The notes below the pieces were generated by a model. That model was not told the origin of the DNA, did no database searches, and was given only the letters and a program-made list of their open reading frames with translations. A stretch of 64,000 nucleotides of DNA, from positions 1 through 64,000 of the forward strand of contig PAHP01000006.1 of assembly GCA_002705205.1 (NCBI GenBank), written 5' to 3'. The translations under genes were made by a program, and so were the position numbers. Numbering within the stretch: the stretch's first letter is position 1; every line of letters begins with the position of its first letter. This document shows positions 39,382 to 48,540 of the stretch, piece after piece. The DNA comes from Flavobacteriales bacterium. GTDB taxonomy: Bacteria > Bacteroidota > Bacteroidia > Flavobacteriales > BACL11.

Positions 39382-40125
39382 ATGAAGATTATAATATCCC
39401 CTGCAAAAAAACTAAATCTTGAATATGCTACAATAAACAAGAAGATGAAATTTAATTTTAAAAAAGAAGCATCAGATTTAATAAATACCCTTGAAAAAAA
39501 GTCAGTTAAAGAAGTTAAGAATTTGATGAGTTTGAGTGATAATCTTGCTCATACTAATTGGCAAAGGTATCAGAGATGGGGGGATGATGTTTTACAGACA
39601 TATGAGGCAATATTCTTGTTTGATGGAGATGTGTATAAAGGTATAAAAGCTGATGAATTTAGTGCTGATCAGATGAGATTCGCACAAAAAAACCTAAGAA
39701 TTATATCAGGACTATATGGTTTGTTAAAGCCATTAGACAGGATATTACCTTATCGATTAGAGATGGGAACAAAACTTACTAATTCAATTGGAGATAATCT
39801 TTATAAATTTTGGAATGATAAATTACGGAGTTATTTATTATCTGATATGAGTAATGATGAAGTTCTTATTAATCTTGCGTCGAATGAATATAGTAAAGCT
39901 CTAAAATTAAATAATTTCACATCAGAAATAATCACACCTATTTTTAAGGATTATAAGAATGGAAAATTAAAAGTGATTTCATTTTTTGCAAAAAAAGCAA
40001 GGGGTGAGATGGTTAATTTTATTATAAAGAACAAGATTAATAGTGTAGAGGAGTTGAAATTATTTAAAAATAATGGATATTCATTTTCTCACCATCATAA
40101 TAGTGATATACTATTTCACAGGTGA
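39382..40125 (+). CDS. yaaA: Peroxide stress protein YaaA (DUF328)
   Basis: MKIIISPAKKLN, FDGDVYKGI, SGLYGLLKPLDRILPYRLEMGTKL, NLASNEYSKAL. Confidence 0.95.
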   Translation: MKIIISPAKKLNLEYATINKKMKFNFKKEASDLINTLEKKSVKEVKNLMSLSDNLAHTNWQRYQRWGDDVLQTYEAIFLFDGDVYKGIKADEFSADQMRFAQKNLRIISGLYGLLKPLDRILPYRLEMGTKLTNSIGDNLYKFWNDKLRSYLLSDMSNDEVLINLASNEYSKALKLNNFTSEIITPIFKDYKNGKLKVISFFAKKARGEMVNFIIKNKINSVEELKLFKNNGYSFSHHHNSDILFHR

Positions 40126-40179
40126 TAATCAGTAGGTTATAAAAAAGTTGTCTTTTTTTCTATATATTTGTAAGAAAAA

Positions 40180-41595
40180 ATGTACAAATTTCTTTCATTT
40201 ATATCACTTTGTGTATGTCTTTTAATATTTTATCCAGAGTCATCAGTTAGTAATAGTACAGGCTCTCCAGGAGGTAAAACAGGCTCCCCTATGGACAATT
40301 TAGATTGCACATCATGTCATGGGGTTAGTTCTACAAGTGGGAATAGTAGTATCTCTGTAAATATTCCTTCTAGTGGATATGTCCCTGGAACAGTTTATAC
40401 TATTATCGCTAATATAAATAATGGGGCATCAACTTTTAATACTCAAGGTTTTGAGGTAACTTCTGAGGAGAATATAACCAATACTAAAACAGGAACTTTC
40501 TTTATTACGGATCCTAGTACCACTCAGTTAGTTAATAATGGCAATGCGGTAACGCATACAGCAGGTGGAAATAACTTAACTACATGGGAGTTTGATTGGG
40601 AGGCTCCTAGTAGTTCATCTGGGGATGTTACTTTTTATGGTGCTTTTATTGAAGCAGGCTATCCATTAGGGACTAATTTTACTGACTACTTTAGTTCTGT
40701 TACTTTAACAGTTAGCCCTAGCTGTATAGATCCTTCTTTAATTGATTCAACAGTTATCTGTAATACTATGTGGGATCCTGTTTGTGGTTGTGATAGTGTT
40801 ACATACTCTAATGATTGTCATGCAATTAATTTTGGAGGGGTAACTTCTTGGACGCAAGGTCCTTGCAGTCCTCCAACTCCTTGTGAGGTAGAAATTAGTG
40901 GTGACTCTATTGTTTGTTCTTTTTCTACTCCTCAGGTTTTAACAGCGATTCCTAATGGAGGAATACCTCCATATACATACGCATGGAGTAATGGCTTGTC
41001 TAATACGTCTATATTAACTATTATAAACCCGGGGACTTATTGTGTAACGCTAACAGATGCTAATGGATGTATAGCTACAGAGTGTATTACTATATCAGTA
41101 GGGGATATTCCAATTTATTCAGCTCCATCCCCACCAATTATTTGTGTAGGAGATTCTATTGTTTTAGAAATAGACACCCTGGGGCTTTCTAATATTGTAT
41201 GGGTGCCTTCAGGATCTAGTAATACAATTAACAGAGTTGTAGATTATCCACTTATTTCAACTATGTATGTTGTTGAAGCTGTTGACTTAGCTGGATGTGA
41301 TAGAAGAGGTGAATTAGAAGTTTTTATAGATACTTGCGCAACAGCAGTTATGAATATTGTATCATCTCAGGTTCTAATCTTCCCTAACCCTTCTCAAGGT
41401 ATAATGACAATTAGTTTGCCAGATTTTGAGTTTTTTGATTTAGTAATTTACGATATTATGGGGAAAATAGTTTTATCAGAGAGTAAGGTTTCTCAGCAAT
41501 ATATTATTGCTGAAAATACTTTAGAAAATGGAAGCTTTATTCTTCAGTTAATTCATGAAAAAGGGATTGTAACTAAGAAGCTAATTATTGAGTAA
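40180..41595 (+). CDS. Choice-of-anchor V-like secreted protein with CxxCH, Kazal-like and SprB-like regions, full T9SS C-terminal domain
   Basis: SPGGKTGSPMDNLDCTSCHG; CNTMWDPVCGCDSVTYSNDCHAINFGG; GGIPPYTYAWSNG; VLIFPNPSQG..KKLIIE. Confidence 0.85.
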   Translation: MYKFLSFISLCVCLLIFYPESSVSNSTGSPGGKTGSPMDNLDCTSCHGVSSTSGNSSISVNIPSSGYVPGTVYTIIANINNGASTFNTQGFEVTSEENITNTKTGTFFITDPSTTQLVNNGNAVTHTAGGNNLTTWEFDWEAPSSSSGDVTFYGAFIEAGYPLGTNFTDYFSSVTLTVSPSCIDPSLIDSTVICNTMWDPVCGCDSVTYSNDCHAINFGGVTSWTQGPCSPPTPCEVEISGDSIVCSFSTPQVLTAIPNGGIPPYTYAWSNGLSNTSILTIINPGTYCVTLTDANGCIATECITISVGDIPIYSAPSPPIICVGDSIVLEIDTLGLSNIVWVPSGSSNTINRVVDYPLISTMYVVEAVDLAGCDRRGELEVFIDTCATAVMNIVSSQVLIFPNPSQGIMTISLPDFEFFDLVIYDIMGKIVLSESKVSQQYIIAENTLENGSFILQLIHEKGIVTKKLIIE

Positions 41596-41839
41596 AATAT
41601 TATTTTTAAATGATTCTATTAGCAAATGGAATGGTGATAGTCAAGATCTTTTGATGATTGTTTTTATGTTAGCCTTAACATTAACCTTTCTAATAAGTAG
41701 AAAATTATTCTTTAAATTATTAGCAAGGCTTAATAAATTAATACTTCCTTCATTATATAAGAAGGATATTTCTAAATTAAAAGCTTATGAAAAGGTAATG
41801 CTTGGATATAGATATTGGGTGACAAAGAATGCTTTATAG
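41588..41839 (+). CDS. Small hypothetical membrane protein
   Basis: TTG-start ORF overlapping the preceding CDS by 8 nt; one hydrophobic helix. Confidence 0.4.
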   Translation: MSKILFLNDSISKWNGDSQDLLMIVFMLALTLTFLISRKLFFKLLARLNKLILPSLYKKDISKLKAYEKVMLGYRYWVTKNAL

Positions 41840-42283
41840 TTTTTCAGGTACTTCTATGTTTTGAAATTCATAATTAAAATCAAATATTTCCCATTTTAGA
41901 TTGTCATTTTGTTTTAGTAATAAGTTTTCAGTATGATTTTTAGTCTTGGTATATTCAGATCTATATTTTATGACAACATAGAACCCATCCTCAAGGCCTT
42001 CTATCTCACTCATAAAGTAAGTATCGATAACGCTTCGGTTTTCAAATGTGCCATATTCATCCATTAGTAATGATATTTGTTTTTTCCAACTGTTAAATGT
42101 GAATCTTGTTTTAAGAATGTCTGAGAGTAAATTATATGCTTTCTGATATTCACTAGTATTAACTTGATTCCACCATTCTAAACCTATTTTATTAGCTTCA
42201 GTAATGTATTTTGTTGTATGTTTTTGTGCTAATAGATTGTTAAATAATAGGAGTCCAAATAATATGATTATAAATTTCTTCAT
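41834..42283 (-). CDS. DUF4019-like secreted protein
   Basis: Signal peptide; EWWNQVNTSEYQKAYNLLS..RFTFNSWKKQISLLMDEYGTFENRSV..YRSEYTKTKNHTENLLLKQNDNLKWEIFDF. Confidence 0.7.
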   Translation of the reverse strand: MKKFIIILFGLLLFNNLLAQKHTTKYITEANKIGLEWWNQVNTSEYQKAYNLLSDILKTRFTFNSWKKQISLLMDEYGTFENRSVIDTYFMSEIEGLEDGFYVVIKYRSEYTKTKNHTENLLLKQNDNLKWEIFDFNYEFQNIEVPEKL

Positions 42284-42490
42284 TTATTAATAATTCTTGA
42301 ATGTGTAAAATTAATTATTTCAATACTTTTCCAACGTAAATTTCAGTAAAAAAGTAATTTTCCAGAATAAATTATTCTATTATTTCATAGAAAAACAATA
42401 ATTTAGTCTCAAATAGCAATATATTTCTTGAAAGTTATTAACTATTTAACCTAGCAAATAACAATTCTTTATCTAGTAATTATTATTTTA

Positions 42491-42558
42491 ACACTTTAAA
42501 GTGTAAGCGTCTTATTATCATTCGTTTAAGTGTTTTTTATGTTCTTTATATAAAGTGT
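42491..42558. promoter_or_regulatory. Candidate operator: ACACTTTAAAGTGT palindrome plus two downstream AAGTGT half-sites
   Basis: Perfect 14-bp palindrome 42491-42504; TTTAAGTGT 42525-42533; TAAAGTGT 42551-42558. Confidence 0.4.
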
Positions 42559-42708
42559 ATTTTTTAAAATTTCTAAAACTGTAGATTAATCCTTCAAATC
42601 ATACTTATTAACATTTTAAATGTATTTATATCTAGTAGATTTAGTTTGTGTAGTTTTTTTTTCTATATTAGTCCCTGTAAAAATATTATTAACCAAAAAA
42701 AATAAATT

Positions 42709-42906
42709 ATGTCTTTTACGCACAACAACTCAAAAGGTACAACTTATCATTTAAATTGTAAGGATGTTACTTTAAAATCTACTGGTAGAGTTCAGAGAAT
42801 CTACTATTTTTCTAAAGACTCAAGATCTACTGCTTGTGATAAGCCAGATGGTTACAATGTTAAAGAAAACTCAAGAACTGGTTTGCCATTCTTAACTAAG
42901 AAATAA
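42709..42906 (+). CDS. Conserved small protein (65 aa), unknown function
   Basis: MSFTHNNSKGTTYHLNCKDVTLKSTGRVQRIYYFSKDSR..GYNVKENSRTGLPFLTKK; followed by a strong terminator. Confidence 0.75.
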   Translation: MSFTHNNSKGTTYHLNCKDVTLKSTGRVQRIYYFSKDSRSTACDKPDGYNVKENSRTGLPFLTKK

Positions 42907-42926
42907 TCTTTAAGACTTTCTTAAAA

Positions 42927-42958
42927 TAAAAAAAGCCCTGATTCAGGGCTTTTTTTTA
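42927..42958. terminator. Bidirectional Rho-independent terminator
   Basis: A-tract, AGCCCTG-ATT-CAGGGCT stem-loop, T-tract, between convergent genes. Confidence 0.9.
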
Positions 42959-42969
42959 TATGACTATTT

Positions 42970-43644
42970 TTAATCTTTAAGAGAGATGTAATAAAGAAGG
43001 TAAGTGACTGCTGCTAATGCCGCAACTACATAAGTGCTTGCTGCCCATTTTAGAGCATCATCAGCATGAGCTAGTTCCTCATTACTAGTAATCCCTGATG
43101 ATCTTAACCATATTAATGCTCTTTTGCTAGCATCAAATTCTACAGGCAAGGTGATTAGAGTAAATAGAGTTACTATTGCTTGTAGAATAATAAATATAGT
43201 CAACATACTACTGAAACCAAGTCCAATGAAACTTCCTCCGATTAATCCAATAATAAAAACGGTACTCATCATCTTATTACTAAGATTAACAATTGGGACC
43301 ATCTGTGAGCGCATTTGTAACCATTGATATGCCGTTGCATGTTGTACTGCATGCCCACATTCATGAGCAGCAACAGCTGCAGCTGAAACGTGTCTGCCTT
43401 GATATACTTCAGGGCTTAGGTTGACTGTTTTATCTAGAGGATTGTAATGATCGGTTAGTTTTCCTGGTACAGATATGACCTTTACATCGGAGATCCCGTT
43501 ATCAATTAACATTTTCTCAGCAATCTCTTTTCCACTTAATCCAGATAGAGTGGGTATTTGGCTATACTTTTTAAATCTATTTTTTAATCTGCTATTTACT
43601 ATACCTCCAATTATCATGAAAGCAATCATTATTATCCAAATCAT
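42970..43644 (-). CDS. Neutral zinc metallopeptidase, YugP-like membrane protein
   Basis: AAVAAHECGHAVQHATAY; VNLSPEVYQGRHVSA; C-terminal TM helices. Confidence 0.9.
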   Translation of the reverse strand: MIWIIMIAFMIIGGIVNSRLKNRFKKYSQIPTLSGLSGKEIAEKMLIDNGISDVKVISVPGKLTDHYNPLDKTVNLSPEVYQGRHVSAAAVAAHECGHAVQHATAYQWLQMRSQMVPIVNLSNKMMSTVFIIGLIGGSFIGLGFSSMLTIFIILQAIVTLFTLITLPVEFDASKRALIWLRSSGITSNEELAHADDALKWAASTYVVAALAAVTYLLYYISLKD

Positions 43645-43736
43645 TTCTTCAATTTTAAGTTAGAGCAAAATTAGAAAAAAATACTATTTATTATACAACA
43701 ATATTATAGTAGTTTTGTTGTTTTAAAAATAAAAAG

Positions 43737-44510
43737 ATGAAAGAGCCTTTGATTTTAATTGTTAATGATGATGGTATTTCTGCTCCAGGAATTCGTAAGC
43801 TTATTAAAATAATGAATGATTTTGGAAAAGTAGTAGTTGTTGCTCCTGATGGCCCTAGATCAGGAATGGGGCACGCAATTACAATTGAAGCTACTATTAG
43901 ATGTGACAAAGTTATTATTGACAAGGGACCTCAGACTGAGTATTCTTGTAGTGGTACTCCTGTTGATTGTGTGAAATTAGCTGTAAACCAACTTTTAGAT
44001 AGCAAACCTGATTTATGCGTTTCTGGCATAAATCATGGCTCTAACTCATCAATAAATGTAATTTATTCTGGAACTATGTCAGCTGCAGTTGAAGGAGCAA
44101 TAGAAGGAATTCCTTCTATTGGATTTTCGCTTTTAGATTATGATCATAATGCAGATTTTTCAGAGTCAGAAAAGTATATAAGAAAAATAACTAAAAGAGT
44201 CCTTGATAATAAATTAGATCCAGGTGTTTGCTTAAATGTAAATATACCAAAGACTAAAGAAGGAGAAGAGTTAAATGGCTTGAAAGTTTGTAGGCAAGCG
44301 GATGCAAATTGGGAGGAGGAATTTGAGAAAAGAACTGATCCAAAAGGAAGACCATATTATTGGCTTACTGGTATATTTGTGAATTATGATAAAGGAACTG
44401 ATACTGATGAGTGGGCACTTGATAATCACTATATATCTGTAGTTCCTGTCCAATTTGATGTTACAGCTCATTCTTCATTATCCTCAATAAAATCATTGTT
44501 TGATGAATAG
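43737..44510 (+). CDS. surE: 5'/3'-nucleotidase SurE
   Basis: LIVNDDGISAPGI, APDGPRSGMGHAIT, CSGTPVDCVKLA, SGINHGSNSSINVIYSGTMSAA. Confidence 0.96.
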   Translation: MKEPLILIVNDDGISAPGIRKLIKIMNDFGKVVVVAPDGPRSGMGHAITIEATIRCDKVIIDKGPQTEYSCSGTPVDCVKLAVNQLLDSKPDLCVSGINHGSNSSINVIYSGTMSAAVEGAIEGIPSIGFSLLDYDHNADFSESEKYIRKITKRVLDNKLDPGVCLNVNIPKTKEGEELNGLKVCRQADANWEEEFEKRTDPKGRPYYWLTGIFVNYDKGTDTDEWALDNHYISVVPVQFDVTAHSSLSSIKSLFDE

Positions 44511-44784
44511 GGATCTTAAGAAAGGGTTATCTATAGGTGTTATTGCTCCAATAGGAACACTGTTAGTGTATATTGCTTTTGTTTTAGAGGTTGATATTGA
44601 TTCTGCACTATCTTCTTTTGAGAAAACAAATACATTAACTCATCATATTAGTTTGAGTGTTTTTCTTACTAATATACTTCTTTTTTTCTTTCAATTAAGA
44701 AGAAATAATGAGCAGGTTGCAAGAGGTATTATAGGAGCAACTCTTATATATGCTTTTCTTGTTGTATATATTAAATTCTTTTAA
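44500..44784 (+). CDS. Small integral membrane protein between surE and lpxB
   Basis: 94 aa, three hydrophobic helices; overlaps surE 3' end. Confidence 0.7.
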   Translation: MMNRDLKKGLSIGVIAPIGTLLVYIAFVLEVDIDSALSSFEKTNTLTHHISLSVFLTNILLFFFQLRRNNEQVARGIIGATLIYAFLVVYIKFF

Positions 44785-44787
44785 GTC

Positions 44788-45864
44788 TTGAGGTATTATA
44801 TTATTACAGGAGAACCTTCAGGGGATATGCATGCAGCTAATTTAGTTAGTGAGTTAAAAAGTTTAGATGATAATAGTATAATACGAGCTTGGGGAGGAAA
44901 GCGATTAGTCTCTGAGGGGGTTGAGATATCTAAGGATATTAAGGATATTTCATTTATGGGGCTTTGGAGTGTCATCATAAACATAGGTGTAATAAAATCT
45001 AATATAGAGTATTGTAAGAAAGATTTGTTAGCTTTTAAAGCTGATGCATTAATTTTAGTTGACTATCCTGGCTTTAATTTAAAGATTGCTGAATTTGCAA
45101 AAAAGAACGGCATCAAAGTGTTTTATTATATCTCTCCAAAAGTTTGGGCATGGAATAAAAGTAGGATCTATAAAATCAAAAAGTATGTTGACTATTTATT
45201 AGTAATCTTTCCTTTTGAGGTAGAGTTCTATAAGGATCATGGTGTAGAGGTAACTTATGTTGGGAATCCTTTGCTTGATGAAATTAAAAAAAATAATATT
45301 TCATTCTCATATAAGGAGTCTAAACCAGTTATTGCTTTGCTTCCTGGTAGTAGAAAACAAGAAGTTGATAAGATTCTACCACTAATGTTATCAGTAGTTG
45401 ATGATTTTCCTGAATATAATTTTGTGATTGCAGGGAATAAAAATTTTGATAAAGATTATTACACTAAATTTATTAGAAATGATAATGTTTCTTTAGTCTA
45501 TGATCAAACTTATGGGCTTTTAAAAAATTCAAAATATGCATTAGTAACTTCAGGAACAGCAACTTTAGAGGCTGCGCTTTTCAAAGTACCGCAAGTGGTC
45601 TGTTACAAAACAAATTGGTTAACTTATATTATTGGAAAATTGCTTATTAAAATCAACTATCTATCTCTAGTAAATATTTTATTGAATCATTTAGTTGTCA
45701 AGGAATTAATTCAGTTAGAATTAACTAAAGAGAATTTAAGATTAGAAATAGATTCAATGATAAAAAATCAAGAAGATATTATAAGTGATTATAACAAAAT
45801 CATTAATTTATTAGACAAAAAAGGGGCATCTAAGAATGCAGCTAAGTTTATTCTCTGCAATTAG
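44788..45864 (+). CDS. lpxB: Lipid-A-disaccharide synthase
   Basis: TTG start; GEPSGDMHAANLV, AWGGKRL, YYISPKVWAWNKSRI, LLPGSRKQEV, SGTATLEAAL. Confidence 0.95.
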   Translation: MRYYIITGEPSGDMHAANLVSELKSLDDNSIIRAWGGKRLVSEGVEISKDIKDISFMGLWSVIINIGVIKSNIEYCKKDLLAFKADALILVDYPGFNLKIAEFAKKNGIKVFYYISPKVWAWNKSRIYKIKKYVDYLLVIFPFEVEFYKDHGVEVTYVGNPLLDEIKKNNISFSYKESKPVIALLPGSRKQEVDKILPLMLSVVDDFPEYNFVIAGNKNFDKDYYTKFIRNDNVSLVYDQTYGLLKNSKYALVTSGTATLEAALFKVPQVVCYKTNWLTYIIGKLLIKINYLSLVNILLNHLVVKELIQLELTKENLRLEIDSMIKNQEDIISDYNKIINLLDKKGASKNAAKFILCN

Positions 45865-45916
45865 TACGGAAATAATGTTAATGATCTATTTGCCACCTAT
45901 TATTTATTGAAAGTTA

Positions 45917-48502
45917 TTAATATTCCTCACTACTTTCTTCTTGAAGATCATTGTTATTAATATTAGTTTTATTTTTAGCATCTTTGAAAGTCAATTCACC
46001 AATAGTATATTTAAAGCTTATTCCTATAGAGCGGAAAGGCATTGTTCTTACATATGATTGTCTAAAATAATCTCCCTCTAATTTAGTTTCAAATTCTTTG
46101 AATTCATTAAAAGGCTCAATAATTCGTAATCCAAGTGATCCTCTTTTATTTTTAAATATTTTTTTTATACCAAAACTCATCATTGAAAAATTAGCAGTAT
46201 AACCTTGAATTGTTTGAGTAGGGGATCTAAAGAACCCAAAGGTTTCTGCTTTCCAATTTTTACCTAAATCATAATTTCCACCAATAAAATAACTATATAG
46301 TAAGACTGCCTGTGTCCAGTCATCATAACCTAAGCTTTTATCACGAGCACTATAATTATAAATATCAAAGGATCCTCTAAGGCTTAGTTTATTTAATTTA
46401 ATTGACCCAAAGAAACTTCCTCCCATTTGTTTGCTTTCGCCTATATTTTTGTAAGTTGAAAATGTTGTTTCATCTTGAATGGTGTCAAGGAATGATTCAA
46501 TTAGACTAAAAGAATTTTTATAATATAATTGTGTGCTTCCCTGTAATACCTTCCCAAAACTATTAACCGCTAGTTCCAATTGATGAGTAATGGTTGGCTC
46601 TAAATTAGGGTTTCCAATAGTAATATTTCTCTTGTCAGTTCTGTCTTCATTTGTGTTTATATTCTTTACACTAGGCCGTCTAATTCTTTGATTGTAACTA
46701 AATTTAATTGAGCGCATTGGACTAAATGATTTTGAGAAAACAAAACTAGGTAAGTAGTTGTCGTATGATTTGTTAGTAAAATTTAAACTATCAGCATTTA
46801 ACCAGTCTCCAGAGGTTTGCGTGTTTTCATACCTTAATCCACTTTTAATTCCCAGTCCATATGGTAGACTAAATTCAGTTGAGATATATGAAGCAGATAC
46901 TAGTTGATTATAATTAAACTCTTCAGAATTATTATATGTTCCATCATTTCTATTAGAATAAACCATCTCTCTATCACGATTAATAATTTTAGCTCCTATC
47001 TCTATTTTGTTTGTATTTGTAACTCCATTTTGAGGTCCTCTCTTTCCTCCTCTACTGCGACTATTCTCTCCTCTTGTTGCTGTTTTATTAGAATTTGAAG
47101 AGATATTATTCTTTGATGATCCAAAAGGGTGTATATAATCTATTTGAATAGTTTCTTCAATTACTTTCTCATCATTGTAGTTCTCTAGGGATCTTGCGCT
47201 TTCATTAATATTAGTATATCCGTCGTTAATATCACCTCCTATTTGAAAAGCCAAAACTAATTCACGATTATCATTATCAGAAAATTTCTTCGTGTAATCT
47301 GTAGTCCACTCCATATTTAGGGATGAATTTGTTTTTTCTGTAGCATTTAGTTTCTTATATGATACCGTGTCGTTTTCAAAGTATTCAATAGTTTCTTTAT
47401 TATCTGTATTCATAGTTCTTCCTCCAAATTTAAAAGATGAATTAAAAGTGTTATATGCATTTGCATCATAAAATGCATTAATAGAACCTCTGTATCCTTG
47501 ATAATAATTTTCTCCTTCTCCATATTGTATTAATGAATCTTTATTCCCATTTTCATCCCAATTTACTCTTTTATAATCACTTTCAGCAATCCTTCCAGGC
47601 CAACTTCCATGCGAGCCTCCTCTTGCTGATAATCCAAAACGTCCTTTTCCAAGACTTAAATTTAAACCTGTTCTGTTTACTTTTTGACTTACCATTCCAT
47701 TAATACTTGCTTTGTACCCGTCAATTCTAGTTTTTTTAGTAATAATATTGACAATCCCTGCATCACCTTCACCCTCATATTTAGCCCCAGGGCTTGTAAT
47801 TACTTCAATAGTTTTTATTTGGTCAGCAGGAATCATCTGTAGTGCATTAGCTACATCAGATGAGAAAAAAGTAGAAGCTTTTCCATTTACTAGAAATTTA
47901 ATATTTCTTGAGCCTCTTAAACTAACATTCCCTTCTAAATCTACAGAAAGAAGAGGTGCTTTTCTGAGCACGTCTGTTGCATCAGTTTCTGATTCATTAA
48001 GATCATTTTCAGCATTATAGACTATTTTATCAATTCGTGTTTCATAAATTGCTTTTTCATCCTTAATTGTCACCTCTGAAAGCATTTCTGAGTTTCTTGA
48101 AATGAAGATGTTTTTTAATCTATTATCAGGATTTTGATTAGTTGTTTTGATATTTATTTCTTTTTCTTCAAATCCTAGAAAACTAATTTTTAACACATAC
48201 TCTCCTGTTTCTATATTGTCAAACAAGAACCGTCCTTTTACATCCGTAATTGTTCCTTCTTTTAATTTACCAGATCTTTTTTTAATTATACTTACAGTTG
48301 CAAATTCAAGTGGTTTTTTAGTCTCAGAATCTTTTATTCTTCCTGAGATAAAACCTTTAAATAATTTTTCTTGCTTTGCGTCTCTTTTCCATGTAGCTCC
48401 TGAATTCGCATCAACCTTTGGTTTATTAGGTTTTTTTTGGTTCTTTTCTTGTGCAATGCTAAAAAAAGGTAGTGTTAAAAGAATGATTAATATGTTTCTC
48501 AT
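45917..48502 (-). CDS. TonB-dependent-receptor-like outer membrane beta-barrel protein with N-terminal carboxypeptidase-like domain
   Basis: GRIKDSETKKPLEFATVSI; plug region DVLRKAPLLSVDLEGNVSLRGSRNIKFLVNGK; aromatic-rich barrel. Confidence 0.88.
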   Translation of the reverse strand: MRNILIILLTLPFFSIAQEKNQKKPNKPKVDANSGATWKRDAKQEKLFKGFISGRIKDSETKKPLEFATVSIIKKRSGKLKEGTITDVKGRFLFDNIETGEYVLKISFLGFEEKEINIKTTNQNPDNRLKNIFISRNSEMLSEVTIKDEKAIYETRIDKIVYNAENDLNESETDATDVLRKAPLLSVDLEGNVSLRGSRNIKFLVNGKASTFFSSDVANALQMIPADQIKTIEVITSPGAKYEGEGDAGIVNIITKKTRIDGYKASINGMVSQKVNRTGLNLSLGKGRFGLSARGGSHGSWPGRIAESDYKRVNWDENGNKDSLIQYGEGENYYQGYRGSINAFYDANAYNTFNSSFKFGGRTMNTDNKETIEYFENDTVSYKKLNATEKTNSSLNMEWTTDYTKKFSDNDNRELVLAFQIGGDINDGYTNINESARSLENYNDEKVIEETIQIDYIHPFGSSKNNISSNSNKTATRGENSRSRGGKRGPQNGVTNTNKIEIGAKIINRDREMVYSNRNDGTYNNSEEFNYNQLVSASYISTEFSLPYGLGIKSGLRYENTQTSGDWLNADSLNFTNKSYDNYLPSFVFSKSFSPMRSIKFSYNQRIRRPSVKNINTNEDRTDKRNITIGNPNLEPTITHQLELAVNSFGKVLQGSTQLYYKNSFSLIESFLDTIQDETTFSTYKNIGESKQMGGSFFGSIKLNKLSLRGSFDIYNYSARDKSLGYDDWTQAVLLYSYFIGGNYDLGKNWKAETFGFFRSPTQTIQGYTANFSMMSFGIKKIFKNKRGSLGLRIIEPFNEFKEFETKLEGDYFRQSYVRTMPFRSIGISFKYTIGELTFKDAKNKTNINNNDLQEESSEEY

Positions 48503-48540
48503 CTAGTTTTAATTTGATAAATATTTAATAATAAGCAAGT

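Noticed and set aside
43695-43721. ACAACAA...TTGTTGT inverted repeat upstream of surE
   Set aside because: Only 7-bp AT-rich arms with a 13-nt loop; expected by chance in this composition.
47712-48020. Plus-strand 102-aa ORF antisense to the TonB-dependent-receptor-like gene
   Set aside because: Antisense shadow; composition matches reverse-complemented plug-domain codons.
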